Made by a program: the position numbers and the translations under genes. The notes below the pieces were generated by a model, which saw nothing but the letters and a program-made list of their open reading frames with translations, searched no databases and had not been told where the DNA came from. Shown piece by piece: positions 9,345-18,150 of a stretch of 64,000 bases of DNA (its first letter is position 1; every line of letters begins with the position of its first letter). Source of the stretch: Dyella acidiphila (GTDB lineage: Bacteria; Pseudomonadota; Gammaproteobacteria; Xanthomonadales; Rhodanobacteraceae); contig NZ_JACZZA010000005.1 of NCBI RefSeq assembly GCF_014863405.1, forward strand, positions 248,001 through 312,000, in the 5' to 3' direction.

Positions 9345-10190
9345 ATGCGATTGCTTAAGGTAATGGGCTGTCTGGTTGCTGTTGTGCTGGTAGGCGTATT
9401 TACCGATGCGCCGATGGTAGCGGGGGTTCGGGCCAAGACGCCCCATGTGTCGCAGACTGCTGGCGATACGCTCGCGGCGATTCAAAAGCGCGGCGTGATC
9501 CGCGTGGGCGTAGCGCTCAATGCGCCCTGGGTACTGCGTGACAAGAGCGGCCAGTGGATCGGGCTGGACGTGGATCTGGCCCGCCAGTTCGCGCAGGACA
9601 TGCATTGGCAGATCGAACTGGTGCCCACCACCTGGGCCACCGCCATCGACGACCTGCGCGCCGACCGCTTCGATCTGCTCGCTGCTGGCCTGAGCGTGAC
9701 GCCACAACGCGCGCTGCTGCTGAAATACAGCCATCCGTACGGCAATTTCGCGCTGGGCCTGGTAGTGAACCGCAAGGCGCTGGGCAAGGATGACCTGCTC
9801 ACGCTGCAGACCGGTGCGGGGCATCACAAGGTCGGCGTATTGTCCGGCACGGTGACGGCCGCGGCGGCGAAGGAATATCTGGGCAACAGCGAACTGGTGG
9901 AGCTCAATGACGAAAGCAAGGCCATCCAGGATCTGCGCAGCGGTGCGCTGGATGGGCTGATTGCCGAACAACCGCTGCCGGATGCGCTGGCGCATTCCTA
10001 TCCGGATCAGTTGCACACGCTGGACGTCAGCACCTACGGCAAGACCGCACACGCCTTCGCGGTGCGGCAGGAAGATCAGGATCTGGCCGACGTGGTCAAT
10101 GCGTGGCTGACCTATGAAGACGCAGCCGGCTGGATCCAGTCGCGCAAGGATTTCTGGATCCGCAGCGCGGCGTGGGTCGAATTGATGTAA
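9345..10190 (+). CDS. Periplasmic amino-acid-type substrate-binding protein (SBP_bac_3)
   Basis: The 281-residue protein has a signal peptide (hydrophobic residues 5-26) and a type II periplasmic-binding fold of the SBP_bac_3 family. Markers are LAAIQKRGVIRVGVALNAPW, WIGLDVDLARQFAQDM, the domain-crossing LAAGLSVTPQRA and VGVLSGTVTAAAAKEYL. Such proteins normally bind amino acids and hand them to an ABC permease. No permease or ATPase gene lies beside it, so it may serve a distant transporter or act as a sensor partner. GGGGAT precedes the ATG. Transcription ends at the strong hairpin at 10214-10251. Confidence 0.9.
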   Translation: MRLLKVMGCLVAVVLVGVFTDAPMVAGVRAKTPHVSQTAGDTLAAIQKRGVIRVGVALNAPWVLRDKSGQWIGLDVDLARQFAQDMHWQIELVPTTWATAIDDLRADRFDLLAAGLSVTPQRALLLKYSHPYGNFALGLVVNRKALGKDDLLTLQTGAGHHKVGVLSGTVTAAAAKEYLGNSELVELNDESKAIQDLRSGALDGLIAEQPLPDALAHSYPDQLHTLDVSTYGKTAHAFAVRQEDQDLADVVNAWLTYEDAAGWIQSRKDFWIRSAAWVELM

Positions 10191-10213
10191 GGCCTGTTTC
10201 GTCTGCACATAAC

Positions 10214-10251
10214 GGGCCCCGCCTCGACCTCAGGCGGGGCCCTTTCGTTTT
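10214..10251 (+). terminator. Rho-independent terminator of the binding-protein gene
   Basis: An 11-bp perfect stem (GGGCCCCGCCT with its complement) and a seven-base loop are followed by TTTCGTTTT. The T tract overlaps the stop codon of the convergent S46 peptidase gene. Confidence 0.92.
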
Positions 10252-12331
10252 ACAGATGCCCGTTGCTGAGCTCGTCCGCCAGCCGCGGCAGGTTGTAGAC
10301 CTTGCGCACCGCTTCGACCAGGGCGGCCGTATCCACCGCCACGGCGCGATTGTTGCTGCCGTCGTAGACGAAATCGCCACCCAGCGAATGGATATTGCCG
10401 TCGAAGATCAGGCCCACGGCATGCCCTTCGCGATTGATCACCGGGCTGCCGGAGTTGCCGCCGATGATGTCGTTGTCGGACACAAAGTCCATCGGCGTGG
10501 ACAGATCCAGCTTGCTCTGCGCCTTCACCCAGCTGTCCGGCAGTTTGAACGGATCGGCGCCGGTAGCGCGCTTGTACAAGCCATCGAAATGGGTGAACGG
10601 CGGCACCGGCTTGCCGTTTTCATTCCAGCCCACCACCTTGCCGTAGGACAGGCGCATGGTGAAGGTGGCATCCGGATAGCTGGACATGCCGTCGCGATCG
10701 AAGCGTGCCTTGGCGATCGCCTCGTTGGCCTTGTCGGTGGGCGCAACTACGTCGTCTTCATAAGACTTGCGCACCTGGCGCGATTCCGTATCCACCTGGC
10801 GCGCCAGCGCAATCATCGGGTCGCTGGAGGCTTCGATGGCTTTTTCGCCGCCATCCCAGAGTTGCTTGCGTACGGCCGGATCGGCCAGCTTGCTGCCGCT
10901 GACCAATTGTTGCGCGCGCTGCTCGGGCGAATCCTTGCCGAGCACTTCGTGCACGGTGGGATCGTCGGCACCGAGCGACTGGCGCAACTTGCCCAGCGAC
11001 CAGGCCATCAAGGTCTGCTCGTAGGCCGGATACACCGGCACATCCGATTCCACCTGCTGCTGCACCGCCGGCAGATTCGCATCGCGATAAGCCGGCAGGC
11101 GTTCGGCATCCGGCTTGGCCCGCTCGGCTGCAGCACGCACCAGCGTGCGCGCATCGTTGAACAATTCGCCGAACTGACCTACGCCCAGTCCGCGCTCCAG
11201 CATCATGAAGCGCGTGGACAGATCCTTGCCGCGCTGCTGCGCTTTATCCAGCTCGGTCCAGGGATCGCCGTACTTGGCACGGCGCTCGGGCGTGGCAGTC
11301 ATCCATTGGCGCAAGGATGCATCCTGCTCGCGCTTGTGCTGAACAAAACTATCGTCGCCCAGGGTCTGCAGCCAGCCGTTGTAGACCTTGATGGCGTTCT
11401 CGATGCCGAACTGCAGTTCCTGCGATTCCTTGGTCTGCTGCTCGCCGCCGCGTGCGTATTGCCACAGCATGCCGCGCAGCTCCGACAGGATCGCGTAGCC
11501 CGGCACGATATTGAAATCGCGCGTGGCCGAAAGCTCGATCCAGCTCAGGCCGCGCCGGGTCGAACCGGGATTGCCGACCACGAAGGTCATGTCGCCCGCC
11601 TTCGGCCCCTGCGTATCGAACTTGAAATACTGCGGTGTGTTGGCCGGCTTGCCGTCGACATAGGCGCGGAAGAAGGTGACGTCCAGGTCGTAGCGCGGGA
11701 AGTTGAAGTTGTCCGGATCGCCGCCGAAGAACGCGATGCTCTGCTCCGGCGCAAACACCAGGCGCACATCCTGGTAGCGGCGATATTTGTACAGCGCATA
11801 GCGGCCGCCGTTGTAGAGCGTAATCACATCGCAACGCCAGGTCTTGGCATCGCCGTTCACGCAGGATTGCTCCAGCTTGCTATCCACCGCGCGCTCGGCC
11901 TTCACGCGATCCGCACCGGCCTTGCCATTGGTCGCGGCATTCACCTGCGCGGTAACGTCGGTGATCGATTCGAGCTGGTTGAGCTCGACATCGGGGCACT
12001 TGGGCTCGTCGTCCTGCTTGAGCGCGATATAGCCATTGGACATGTAGTCGGCATGGCCCTTGGAAAGCTGCGAGAGGCAGCCGTTGGCGCAGTGGTGGTT
12101 GGTCATCACCAGGCCGTTGGCCGACACGAACGAACCCGAGCAACCTTCGGCCAGACGCAAGGCCGCATGCTGTACCAGGTCGATCCATTGCTGGCCGGGC
12201 GTAAATCCGTATTGCTGCTGCATCTGCTTGATCGGCAGATGATCCATGGTCCACATGCCTTCGTCGGCCATCACTGCCCCGCTGCCGGCTACGCACAGGC
12301 CGGCCAGCGCCAAACCCAACATCTGCTTCAT
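10250..12331 (-). CDS. S46 family dipeptidyl-peptidase (DPP7-like)
   Basis: The 693-residue precursor has a signal peptide (about 1-22) and a chymotrypsin-fold S46 peptidase domain. The catalytic His is in LVMTNHHCANG (79/80) and the nucleophile is Ser627 in GGNSGSPV. S46 enzymes cut dipeptides from the N-terminus of oligopeptides in the periplasm. Eighteen residues after the nucleophile the sequence reads FDGN. From what is known of DPP7 and DPP11, Gly at this site goes with large hydrophobic P1 residues and Arg with acidic ones, so a DPP7-like preference is inferred. It is a single-gene unit with its own promoter. Confidence 0.94.
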   Translation of the reverse strand: MKQMLGLALAGLCVAGSGAVMADEGMWTMDHLPIKQMQQQYGFTPGQQWIDLVQHAALRLAEGCSGSFVSANGLVMTNHHCANGCLSQLSKGHADYMSNGYIALKQDDEPKCPDVELNQLESITDVTAQVNAATNGKAGADRVKAERAVDSKLEQSCVNGDAKTWRCDVITLYNGGRYALYKYRRYQDVRLVFAPEQSIAFFGGDPDNFNFPRYDLDVTFFRAYVDGKPANTPQYFKFDTQGPKAGDMTFVVGNPGSTRRGLSWIELSATRDFNIVPGYAILSELRGMLWQYARGGEQQTKESQELQFGIENAIKVYNGWLQTLGDDSFVQHKREQDASLRQWMTATPERRAKYGDPWTELDKAQQRGKDLSTRFMMLERGLGVGQFGELFNDARTLVRAAAERAKPDAERLPAYRDANLPAVQQQVESDVPVYPAYEQTLMAWSLGKLRQSLGADDPTVHEVLGKDSPEQRAQQLVSGSKLADPAVRKQLWDGGEKAIEASSDPMIALARQVDTESRQVRKSYEDDVVAPTDKANEAIAKARFDRDGMSSYPDATFTMRLSYGKVVGWNENGKPVPPFTHFDGLYKRATGADPFKLPDSWVKAQSKLDLSTPMDFVSDNDIIGGNSGSPVINREGHAVGLIFDGNIHSLGGDFVYDGSNNRAVAVDTAALVEAVRKVYNLPRLADELSNGHL

Positions 12332-12383
12332 AGCGATCTCCCCTCAGCGAGCGAGGATCCGCCATGGCCCTCGCAATATCTTG

Positions 12384-12412
12384 AGTATGAGATCGACGTT
12401 ACAACATAACAA
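12384..12412 (-). promoter_or_regulatory. Predicted sigma70 promoter of the S46 peptidase gene
   Basis: Read leftward, TTGTTA (12407-12412) and CATACT (12384-12389) are 17 bases apart and lie about 50 bases before the ATG. The placement is good; the match to consensus is moderate. Confidence 0.5.
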
Positions 12413-12423
12413 TGTGACCAATG

Positions 12424-12449
12424 GCAGAGGGGCGCCACGGCCCCTCTGC
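12424..12449 (-). terminator. Terminator-like hairpin after emrB
   Basis: A 10-bp perfect stem (GCAGAGGGGC with its complement) and a six-base loop lie directly after the emrB stop codon. The T tract is poor, so it may act as a weak terminator or as a 3'-end stabiliser. Confidence 0.55.
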
Positions 12450-12456
12450 GCGCGCA

Positions 12457-14022
12457 TCAATGGGCACCCGAGGCCGCCGCCGATGCATCGTCGTTGCCAC
12501 CGGCATGGCCCGGACGCTTGGTGATCCACAGCAGCCCGACCAGGGCTACAAACAGGATGCCGGAGATATAGAACAGATCGTCCACGCCAAGCTGCGCCGC
12601 CTGCTGGTCGAGCACGCGATTGAAAATGCCGTACGCCTGCTGCGCATCGACACCGCCCTGCTGCAAGCGATGGGTAAATTGCTGGAATACCGGGTTGTAA
12701 GCGGTGCTCACTTCATTGAGTTGCGCATGATGCAGGATCGAGCGGTGATCCCAGGCGGTCTGGAAAATGGAGGTGCCGATGCCGCCGCACAAAATGCGCA
12801 GGAAATTGGACAAGCCCGATGCCGCGGCAATCCGCGACGGCGACAGCCCGGTAAAGATCACGCCCAGCAACGGCACGAACAGCGTAGCCAGGCCGACGCC
12901 CTGCAACAGGGTCGGCATGATCAGCGACCAGGGATCCACATCGCTGGTGTAGTTGGCACGCCAGAGAAAACAGGCGGCAAACGCCAGCAGCGAGATCGAC
13001 GCGATCATGCGCGGATCCATCCGTGCCATCAGCTTGCCGGTGAACGGCGTAAGGATCACCGCGACCAGGCCTGCCGGCGCGAGCACCAGCCCGGCATCGG
13101 TGGCGCGATAGCCGATATTGGTCTGCAGCCATAGCGGCAGCAGCACGATATTGGCGAAATACAGTCCGTATGCCACCGCCAGCGCGATGGTGCCGGCGCT
13201 GAAATTGCGCAGCTTGAACAGGCTCAGATCGACGATCGGGTGCGTCTCGGTCAGCTCCCACGCCACAAAGTAGATAAAGGCGATGGCGGAGGTCACGGCC
13301 AGGGCGATGATCGTCGGCGAGTTGAACCAGTCCAGATCCTTGCCCTTGTCGAGCATGATCTGCAGCGCACCCACCCAGACCACCAACAACAGCAGGCCGA
13401 GCTTGTCGATCGGCAATCGATGCGTGGCCGATTCGCGCTCGCGGAAAATCCACCAGGTGGCCGTCACTGCCAGAATGCCTACCGGAATATTGACGTAGAA
13501 GATCCACGGCCAGGTGTAGTTGTCGGAAATCCAGCCGCCAAGAATCGGGCCGGCCACCGGTGCGGCCAGCGTGGTCATCGACCACAGCGCCAAGGCCACC
13601 GGCGCCTTGCTGCGTGGAAATGCCGCCAGCAGTAACGATTGCGAAAGCGGAATCATCGGCCCCGCCACCGCGCCTTGCAGCACGCGCGCCAGCAGCAGCA
13701 ACGGCAGATTGGGCGCCGCGCCGCACAGCCACGAGGCCAGCACAAACAACACCGTGGCACTGATAAACAACCGCACCTGCCCGACCCGCTGCGACAGCCA
13801 GCCGGTCAGCGGCAAGGCAATCGCATTGGACACCGCAAACGAGGTGATCACCCAGGTGCCCTGGTCCGAGGACACGCCGAGATTGCCGGAGATGGTCGGG
13901 ATCGACACGTTGGCGATCGAGGTGTCGAGCACGTTCATGAAGGTCGCCAGCGACACCGCCACGGTGCCGATCGCCAGCTTGGCGCCCTGCAAGGGCGGAT
14001 GATCGATGTGTTTGTCGCTCAT
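12457..14022 (-). CDS. emrB: DHA2 family MFS efflux pump (EmrB type)
   Basis: The 521-residue protein has about 14 membrane segments and the DHA2 features FMNVLDTSIANVSIPTISG (motif D1), WVITSFAVSNAIALPLTGWL, and the antiporter motif region VLQGAVAGPMIPLSQSLLL with GPILGGWIS. EmrB-type pumps use the proton gradient to export hydrophobic drugs and pass them through EmrA and a TolC-like channel. All three components are encoded together here. The gene starts 10 bases after emrA. Substrate range cannot be told from sequence. Confidence 0.94.
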   Translation of the reverse strand: MSDKHIDHPPLQGAKLAIGTVAVSLATFMNVLDTSIANVSIPTISGNLGVSSDQGTWVITSFAVSNAIALPLTGWLSQRVGQVRLFISATVLFVLASWLCGAAPNLPLLLLARVLQGAVAGPMIPLSQSLLLAAFPRSKAPVALALWSMTTLAAPVAGPILGGWISDNYTWPWIFYVNIPVGILAVTATWWIFRERESATHRLPIDKLGLLLLVVWVGALQIMLDKGKDLDWFNSPTIIALAVTSAIAFIYFVAWELTETHPIVDLSLFKLRNFSAGTIALAVAYGLYFANIVLLPLWLQTNIGYRATDAGLVLAPAGLVAVILTPFTGKLMARMDPRMIASISLLAFAACFLWRANYTSDVDPWSLIMPTLLQGVGLATLFVPLLGVIFTGLSPSRIAAASGLSNFLRILCGGIGTSIFQTAWDHRSILHHAQLNEVSTAYNPVFQQFTHRLQQGGVDAQQAYGIFNRVLDQQAAQLGVDDLFYISGILFVALVGLLWITKRPGHAGGNDDASAAASGAH

Positions 14023-14032
14023 GGCGGTGCCC

Positions 14033-15271
14033 TCAGCGGGCTACGGCAACGTGCTGCGCGTTGTGCACCGCGCGTGCGGCCACCGCCGCCGGCAGCGCAT
14101 CGTCACCGGCGTTCTGCGCGATGATGCGGGCGATTTCGCCGTTGGCCTGCGCACCGTAGTCGGCGAATACCGGGGTCTGATAAACCGTGTTCGGCGCATT
14201 GTCGAGCGCGGCACCGCGTTCGTTGTGCAGATCCACCTCGGCCAGCACCGACAGGCCGATACGCAGCGGGTGCGCCTGCAGTTCCTGCGGGTCGAGCGCA
14301 ATGCGCACCGGCAGACGCTGCACGATCTTGATCCAGTTGCCGGTGGCGTTCTGCGGCGGCAGCAGTGCGAAGGCCGAACCGGTGCCGGCCGAAAAGCCCA
14401 CCACATGGCCGTGATAAGTCACCGAAGAACCATAGACATCGGCATGCAGGGAAACCGGCTGGCCGATGCGCATATGCTGGAGCTGCACTTCCTTGAAGTT
14501 GGCGTCCACCCAGATTTCATTCAGCGGCACCACTGCCATCAGCGGCGTGCCCGGGGCGACGCGCTGCCCCACCTGCACCACGCGCTGCGCCACATAACCG
14601 GTAACCGGCGCCGGCAAGGTGTTGCGCGCATAAGCCAGATACGCGTCGCGCACCTTGGCCGCGGCGGCGAGCACGTCGGGATGATTGGCGATCGATACAT
14701 TCCAGGTCAGCGCCTGATTGGCGGCCAGTTGCTGATTAGCCGCGTCGTAGGCTGCCTGCGCATTGCTCAGCGCATCGCGCGCATGGGTGATTTCTTCGGT
14801 GGATACCGCCCCGGACTTGGCGATCTCCAGGCGGCGGCGGTAATCATCCTGCGCCCGCGCCAGATCGGCCTTGCGCTGCGCGAGCAGCGCGCGGTACTGC
14901 AGCGTATCCACGTACAAGGTATGCACCTGGCGCACCGTCTGCCCCAGCGCCGCTTCGGACTGTTGCAGGGCAATGCGTGCGTCGGCCGGGTCCAGCGTCA
15001 CCAGCGGCTGGCCCTGCTTGATGGTCTGGGTATTGTCGGCGTTGACCGCAATCACCGTGCCGGTAACCTGCGGCGTGACCTGCACCACGTTGCCGTTGAC
15101 GTAGGCATCGTCGGTCGATTCGTAATAGCGCGCCACCAGCAGGTAGTACACCACGGCGGCCGCGGCGATCACGACGATGCCGAGCGTGATCAATGCCAGC
15201 ACCGCGCGGCGGCGGCTGCGCACGGGTTGTGCGCCTTGTTCGATGGGAATGGATGCAGCTTGAGCGTTCAT
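14033..15271 (-). CDS. emrA: EmrA-type membrane fusion protein
   Basis: The 412-residue protein has a basic N-terminus, one membrane anchor (about 24-46) and the EmrA signature YYESTDDAYVNGNVVQVTPQ. A hairpin coiled coil (about 100-205) and a C-terminal barrel region with PLNEIWVDANFKEVQL follow. It links the EmrB pump to the outer-membrane factor. The C-terminal extension after about residue 375 is alanine-rich and not clearly structured. It lies 48 bases after the outer-membrane factor gene and 10 bases before emrB. Confidence 0.94.
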   Translation of the reverse strand: MNAQAASIPIEQGAQPVRSRRRAVLALITLGIVVIAAAAVVYYLLVARYYESTDDAYVNGNVVQVTPQVTGTVIAVNADNTQTIKQGQPLVTLDPADARIALQQSEAALGQTVRQVHTLYVDTLQYRALLAQRKADLARAQDDYRRRLEIAKSGAVSTEEITHARDALSNAQAAYDAANQQLAANQALTWNVSIANHPDVLAAAAKVRDAYLAYARNTLPAPVTGYVAQRVVQVGQRVAPGTPLMAVVPLNEIWVDANFKEVQLQHMRIGQPVSLHADVYGSSVTYHGHVVGFSAGTGSAFALLPPQNATGNWIKIVQRLPVRIALDPQELQAHPLRIGLSVLAEVDLHNERGAALDNAPNTVYQTPVFADYGAQANGEIARIIAQNAGDDALPAAVAARAVHNAQHVAVAR

Positions 15272-15319
15272 GGCGAATTCCTGAGAGGGGAACTAAGCGA
15301 AAAAGTGGGGCGAGCCGAA

Positions 15320-16804
15320 TCAGGGCGCCGAGGCGACGCGATCGGTGCCGGCTGGCTTGGGTGCGGCGTAACCGCCGCCCAGCGCCTGGATCAGCGCAAT
15401 CTGTGCATCCAGCCGTTGCATGCGCAGCGTGGCCACACGCTGGCTCTGCTGCAGGCGGGCAACATCCGACGACAGCACCTGCAACTGCGGATCGAGGCCG
15501 GCCTTGTAGCGAACGATCTCCAGGTCGTAGGCACGGCGACTGGCGTCGTAGGCATGCTGTGCGGTGGTTTGCTGCTGCTCGATGGCATGCAGGCTGGCCA
15601 CTTGCGTGGCGACATCGTTCAAGGCGGCGATCAAGGTCTGGTTGTAGGCGTCGACCGCGGTGTCGTAACCGGCGTAGCGATCCTTCAATTGCGCACGCAG
15701 GGCGCCGCCGTCGAACAAGGGCAGATGGATGGCCGGGCCGGCCTGCACCTGGCGGCTGCTGGCGCTGAACAAATGACCCCAGCCAAAGGCGTCGTAACCG
15801 GCTACAGCGGCCAGGTTGATGTCAGGAAAGAAATCGGCCTTGGCCACCTTCACATCATGGCCGGACGCATCGATGCGCCAATGCGCGGCAACGATATCCG
15901 GGCGGCGCGACAACAGATCCGCCGGCAAGCTCGCCGGCAATGCGTTGTCGGCAGCATCCAGCAACACCGGGCGCGCAATCTGCAAGCCGCGATCGGGGCC
16001 TTTGCCCAGCAGCGCCGCCAGCTGATAGCGCGTAACGGCGATCTGGCCATCCAGCTCGGATATATCGGTCTGGGTCGCATCGATGGTGACATCCACCGTG
16101 CGGCTTTCCACTTCGTTATCGAGCCCGGTGCGCACGCGCTGCTGGGTCAATGCGCCGATCGAGCGGCGGCTGGTCACTTCGTTCTGCGCCACGTCGCGCA
16201 GCGCATACAGCAAGGCCAGATGCACGTAGGCATGCGCTACCGAGGTGGACAGCACCAGCCGCGCCTGTTGCGCTTCGGCTTCGGCCGCCTTGCGTTCGGA
16301 AATCGCCGAACGCAGCGCCTCGTGGTTCTTGCCCCACAGATCCAGATCGTAGGAAGCACCGAACGTCAGCGCGTTTTCGTTCTGCCAGCTGTTGCCAATC
16401 GGCGGCGGAAAATACGTGCTGCCGCTGAAATGCTCATGCGTAAACGCATATTTGACGTCGGCACTCGGGCCGGTCGCGGCACGCGCCTGCTCGGTATAAG
16501 CCGTGGCTTTGGCCACGCGGGCGCGCGCTTCGGCCAGCGTGGGGCTGCTGGCCACGGCCTCGCCGATCAGCGCGCCCAGTTGCGGATCGCCGAACTGTGC
16601 GGACCAGTCCATCGCCGGCCATGTTCCGCCCTGCACGGGAATGCTGACGGCGCTTGGGTAATCGGTCACCGCGGCCGGATGACTGTCGCCATGGATGCCG
16701 CGGTAGTTGACGCAGGCGCTGAGCGCGGCAGCCAGCAACGTGACTGCGATAACGCGCCATGGCGGGCGAAGCATGTTTGAATGCTGGCGGAGGCGGGAAT
16801 TCAT
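15320..16804 (-). CDS. Outer-membrane efflux lipoprotein (NodT family)
   Basis: The 494-residue precursor has a lipoprotein signal with lipobox LSAC, then two OEP repeats rich in long helices. Family motifs include DWSAQFGDPQLGALIGEAV, YDLDLWGKN and LLSRRPDIVAAHWRI. It forms the TolC-like exit duct for the EmrAB pump encoded downstream. I place the start at MNSRLRQHS (16804) after AGGTG. An internal ATG at 16774 (MLRPPWRVIAV) would give a more usual signal-peptide length and remains possible. Confidence 0.92.
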   Translation of the reverse strand: MNSRLRQHSNMLRPPWRVIAVTLLAAALSACVNYRGIHGDSHPAAVTDYPSAVSIPVQGGTWPAMDWSAQFGDPQLGALIGEAVASSPTLAEARARVAKATAYTEQARAATGPSADVKYAFTHEHFSGSTYFPPPIGNSWQNENALTFGASYDLDLWGKNHEALRSAISERKAAEAEAQQARLVLSTSVAHAYVHLALLYALRDVAQNEVTSRRSIGALTQQRVRTGLDNEVESRTVDVTIDATQTDISELDGQIAVTRYQLAALLGKGPDRGLQIARPVLLDAADNALPASLPADLLSRRPDIVAAHWRIDASGHDVKVAKADFFPDINLAAVAGYDAFGWGHLFSASSRQVQAGPAIHLPLFDGGALRAQLKDRYAGYDTAVDAYNQTLIAALNDVATQVASLHAIEQQQTTAQHAYDASRRAYDLEIVRYKAGLDPQLQVLSSDVARLQQSQRVATLRMQRLDAQIALIQALGGGYAAPKPAGTDRVASAP

Positions 16805-16832
16805 AGGGTGCACCTGGGAGTGGTGAAAGGAA

Positions 16833-17411
16833 TCAGGACTTGCGCGAACGACCGCTGCGCGGGGAAGGCCCGGCATCGGCACGGCAGTTGTCGACCATGC
16901 GCCGCAAGCCGCGCTGCAATGCCTGCAGATCGGAGTGGCTGATACCGGCGGTAAGGGCATCTAGAATGTGCTGGGTGATGGCTATCGTGCGGCGTGCGAT
17001 ACGCTTGGCCTGATCGGTCAGGGCAATGCGCACTACGCGACGGTCATCGGTGCAGCGCCTGCGCGTCAGCAACTGCCGTTGTTCAAGTGCATCCAGCGCG
17101 TGGCTGATGGTGCTGGCATTGACGCCGACCACCGCGGCCAAATCGTTGCCGAGCATGCTCGGCTCGGTCGCCAGCAGCATCAGGATTTCCGCCTGGATGC
17201 CGGTGATGGCGAATTCGTCTTTCATGCGCTGGGTGGTCAGCCGCTTGAACGCAGCCGCCGTGCGTACCAGCGCATGGGCGACATGGTCGTGCTTGCTGCG
17301 TGCGGCAACCCTGCGCGTCTGCGTCGTTTGCACCGCACTGCCCCGCTTCGACGGCAACGTCGATACAAGACTCGCGCCGGTACTGTGCTTGCTGATTCGT
17401 GCCGTGGCCAT
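16833..17411 (-). CDS. MarR family regulator of the emrAB efflux operon
   Basis: The 192-residue protein has an unusually long basic N-terminus (about 40 residues rich in Ser, Thr, Arg). The MarR winged helix follows, with recognition region LAAVVGVNASTISHALDALE and wing CTDDRRVVRIALT. Position at the head of the efflux genes matches EmrR, the repressor of emrAB in enteric bacteria, and supports ligand-controlled repression of this operon. It starts only 15 bases after the tetR stop, so tetR, marR and the pump genes may share transcripts. The start could be internal, trimming the N-terminal extension. Confidence 0.88.
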   Translation of the reverse strand: MATARISKHSTGASLVSTLPSKRGSAVQTTQTRRVAARSKHDHVAHALVRTAAAFKRLTTQRMKDEFAITGIQAEILMLLATEPSMLGNDLAAVVGVNASTISHALDALEQRQLLTRRRCTDDRRVVRIALTDQAKRIARRTIAITQHILDALTAGISHSDLQALQRGLRRMVDNCRADAGPSPRSGRSRKS

Positions 17412-17426
17412 GAGCGTGTGCCTGCG

Positions 17427-18014
17427 CTAGAAAGCAGCATTCGCCGTGACGATGGCGGCGCGGCGGCCGGCATCCAGGATGCGGTCGGACATCTGCGCAT
17501 CGTCCGTGGCGCGCGCCAGGATCATGCAGCCGACCAGGCCGGACACCACCGCCATCGCACGCGCCTCGCGCTGCGCCGGTGCGACCGATTCCGGCAACAC
17601 CAGGCCGATCAGCTGCACCATCTCCTTGATGCCGTCGGACAGCTGTGTGCGCACTGCGCCATCACTGCGCCCCGCTTCGATCACCAGGGTCGTCAACATG
17701 CAGCCGCGGCCTACGTTGTCGCGATGCGCCGCACTCAGGTAGCTGTCGACCAAGTCCTCGATGCGTGCGGCGCCGCTTTTGGCGCTGGCTTTGCGGGTGC
17801 GCTCGCGCATGCGTTCCAGCCCCAGCGCCAGCGCTTCGCGAGCCAGTTCTTCCTTGGATGCAAAGTGATTGTAGAAACCGCCCTGGGTCAGCCCGACTTC
17901 GCCCATCAGATGGGCCACGCCCACCGCAGCAATGCCCTGCTCGCGAAAGCGCTGCGCAGCGGTATCGACGATGCGGCTGCGGGTCGCTTCTTTATGGCCT
18001 TTTTCGTAGCGCAT
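17427..18014 (-). CDS. TetR family transcriptional regulator
   Basis: The 195-residue protein has a TetR N-terminal helix-turn-helix (about 10-55) with VGLTQGGFYNHFASKEELAR and a C-terminal ligand domain containing GCMLTTLVIEAG. This pattern is common in TetR proteins beside short-chain dehydrogenases. The start MRYEKGHKEATR follows GAGGGGGT closely, and the open frame upstream lacks support. It is divergent from the SDR-thiolase pair and lies just before marR. It may therefore control either unit. The inverted repeats at 18031-18073 between the divergent starts are candidate operators. Confidence 0.92.
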   Translation of the reverse strand: MRYEKGHKEATRSRIVDTAAQRFREQGIAAVGVAHLMGEVGLTQGGFYNHFASKEELAREALALGLERMRERTRKASAKSGAARIEDLVDSYLSAAHRDNVGRGCMLTTLVIEAGRSDGAVRTQLSDGIKEMVQLIGLVLPESVAPAQREARAMAVVSGLVGCMILARATDDAQMSDRILDAGRRAAIVTANAAF

Positions 18015-18030
18015 GGAGGGGGTCCTCGAA

Positions 18031-18073
18031 AGCATTGCAAGAGCAATGCTTGCAATTGAATGATGGTCATCAT
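18031..18073. promoter_or_regulatory. Two inverted repeats in the tetR/SDR divergent promoter region
   Basis: AGCATTGC-N4-GCAATGCT (18031-18050) and ATGATG-N2-CATCAT (18060-18073) are both perfect inverted repeats. They lie 17 and 46 bases before the tetR start and within the 136-base gap to the SDR gene. Size and position suit a TetR dimer site. Which one is bound cannot be told. Confidence 0.6.
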
Positions 18074-18150
18074 ATTGTATGACGCACATCATGTAAAGAC
18101 CCGTCAGGCAACCCGCCGACATCTCCCAACCGCAGCCAGAGACCCTCATC

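Noticed and set aside
14006-16780. A plus-strand open frame of over 900 codons opposite emrA and the outer-membrane factor gene
   Set aside because: Composition rich in His, Gly, Arg and Gln and no domain pattern; both genes beneath it are clear.
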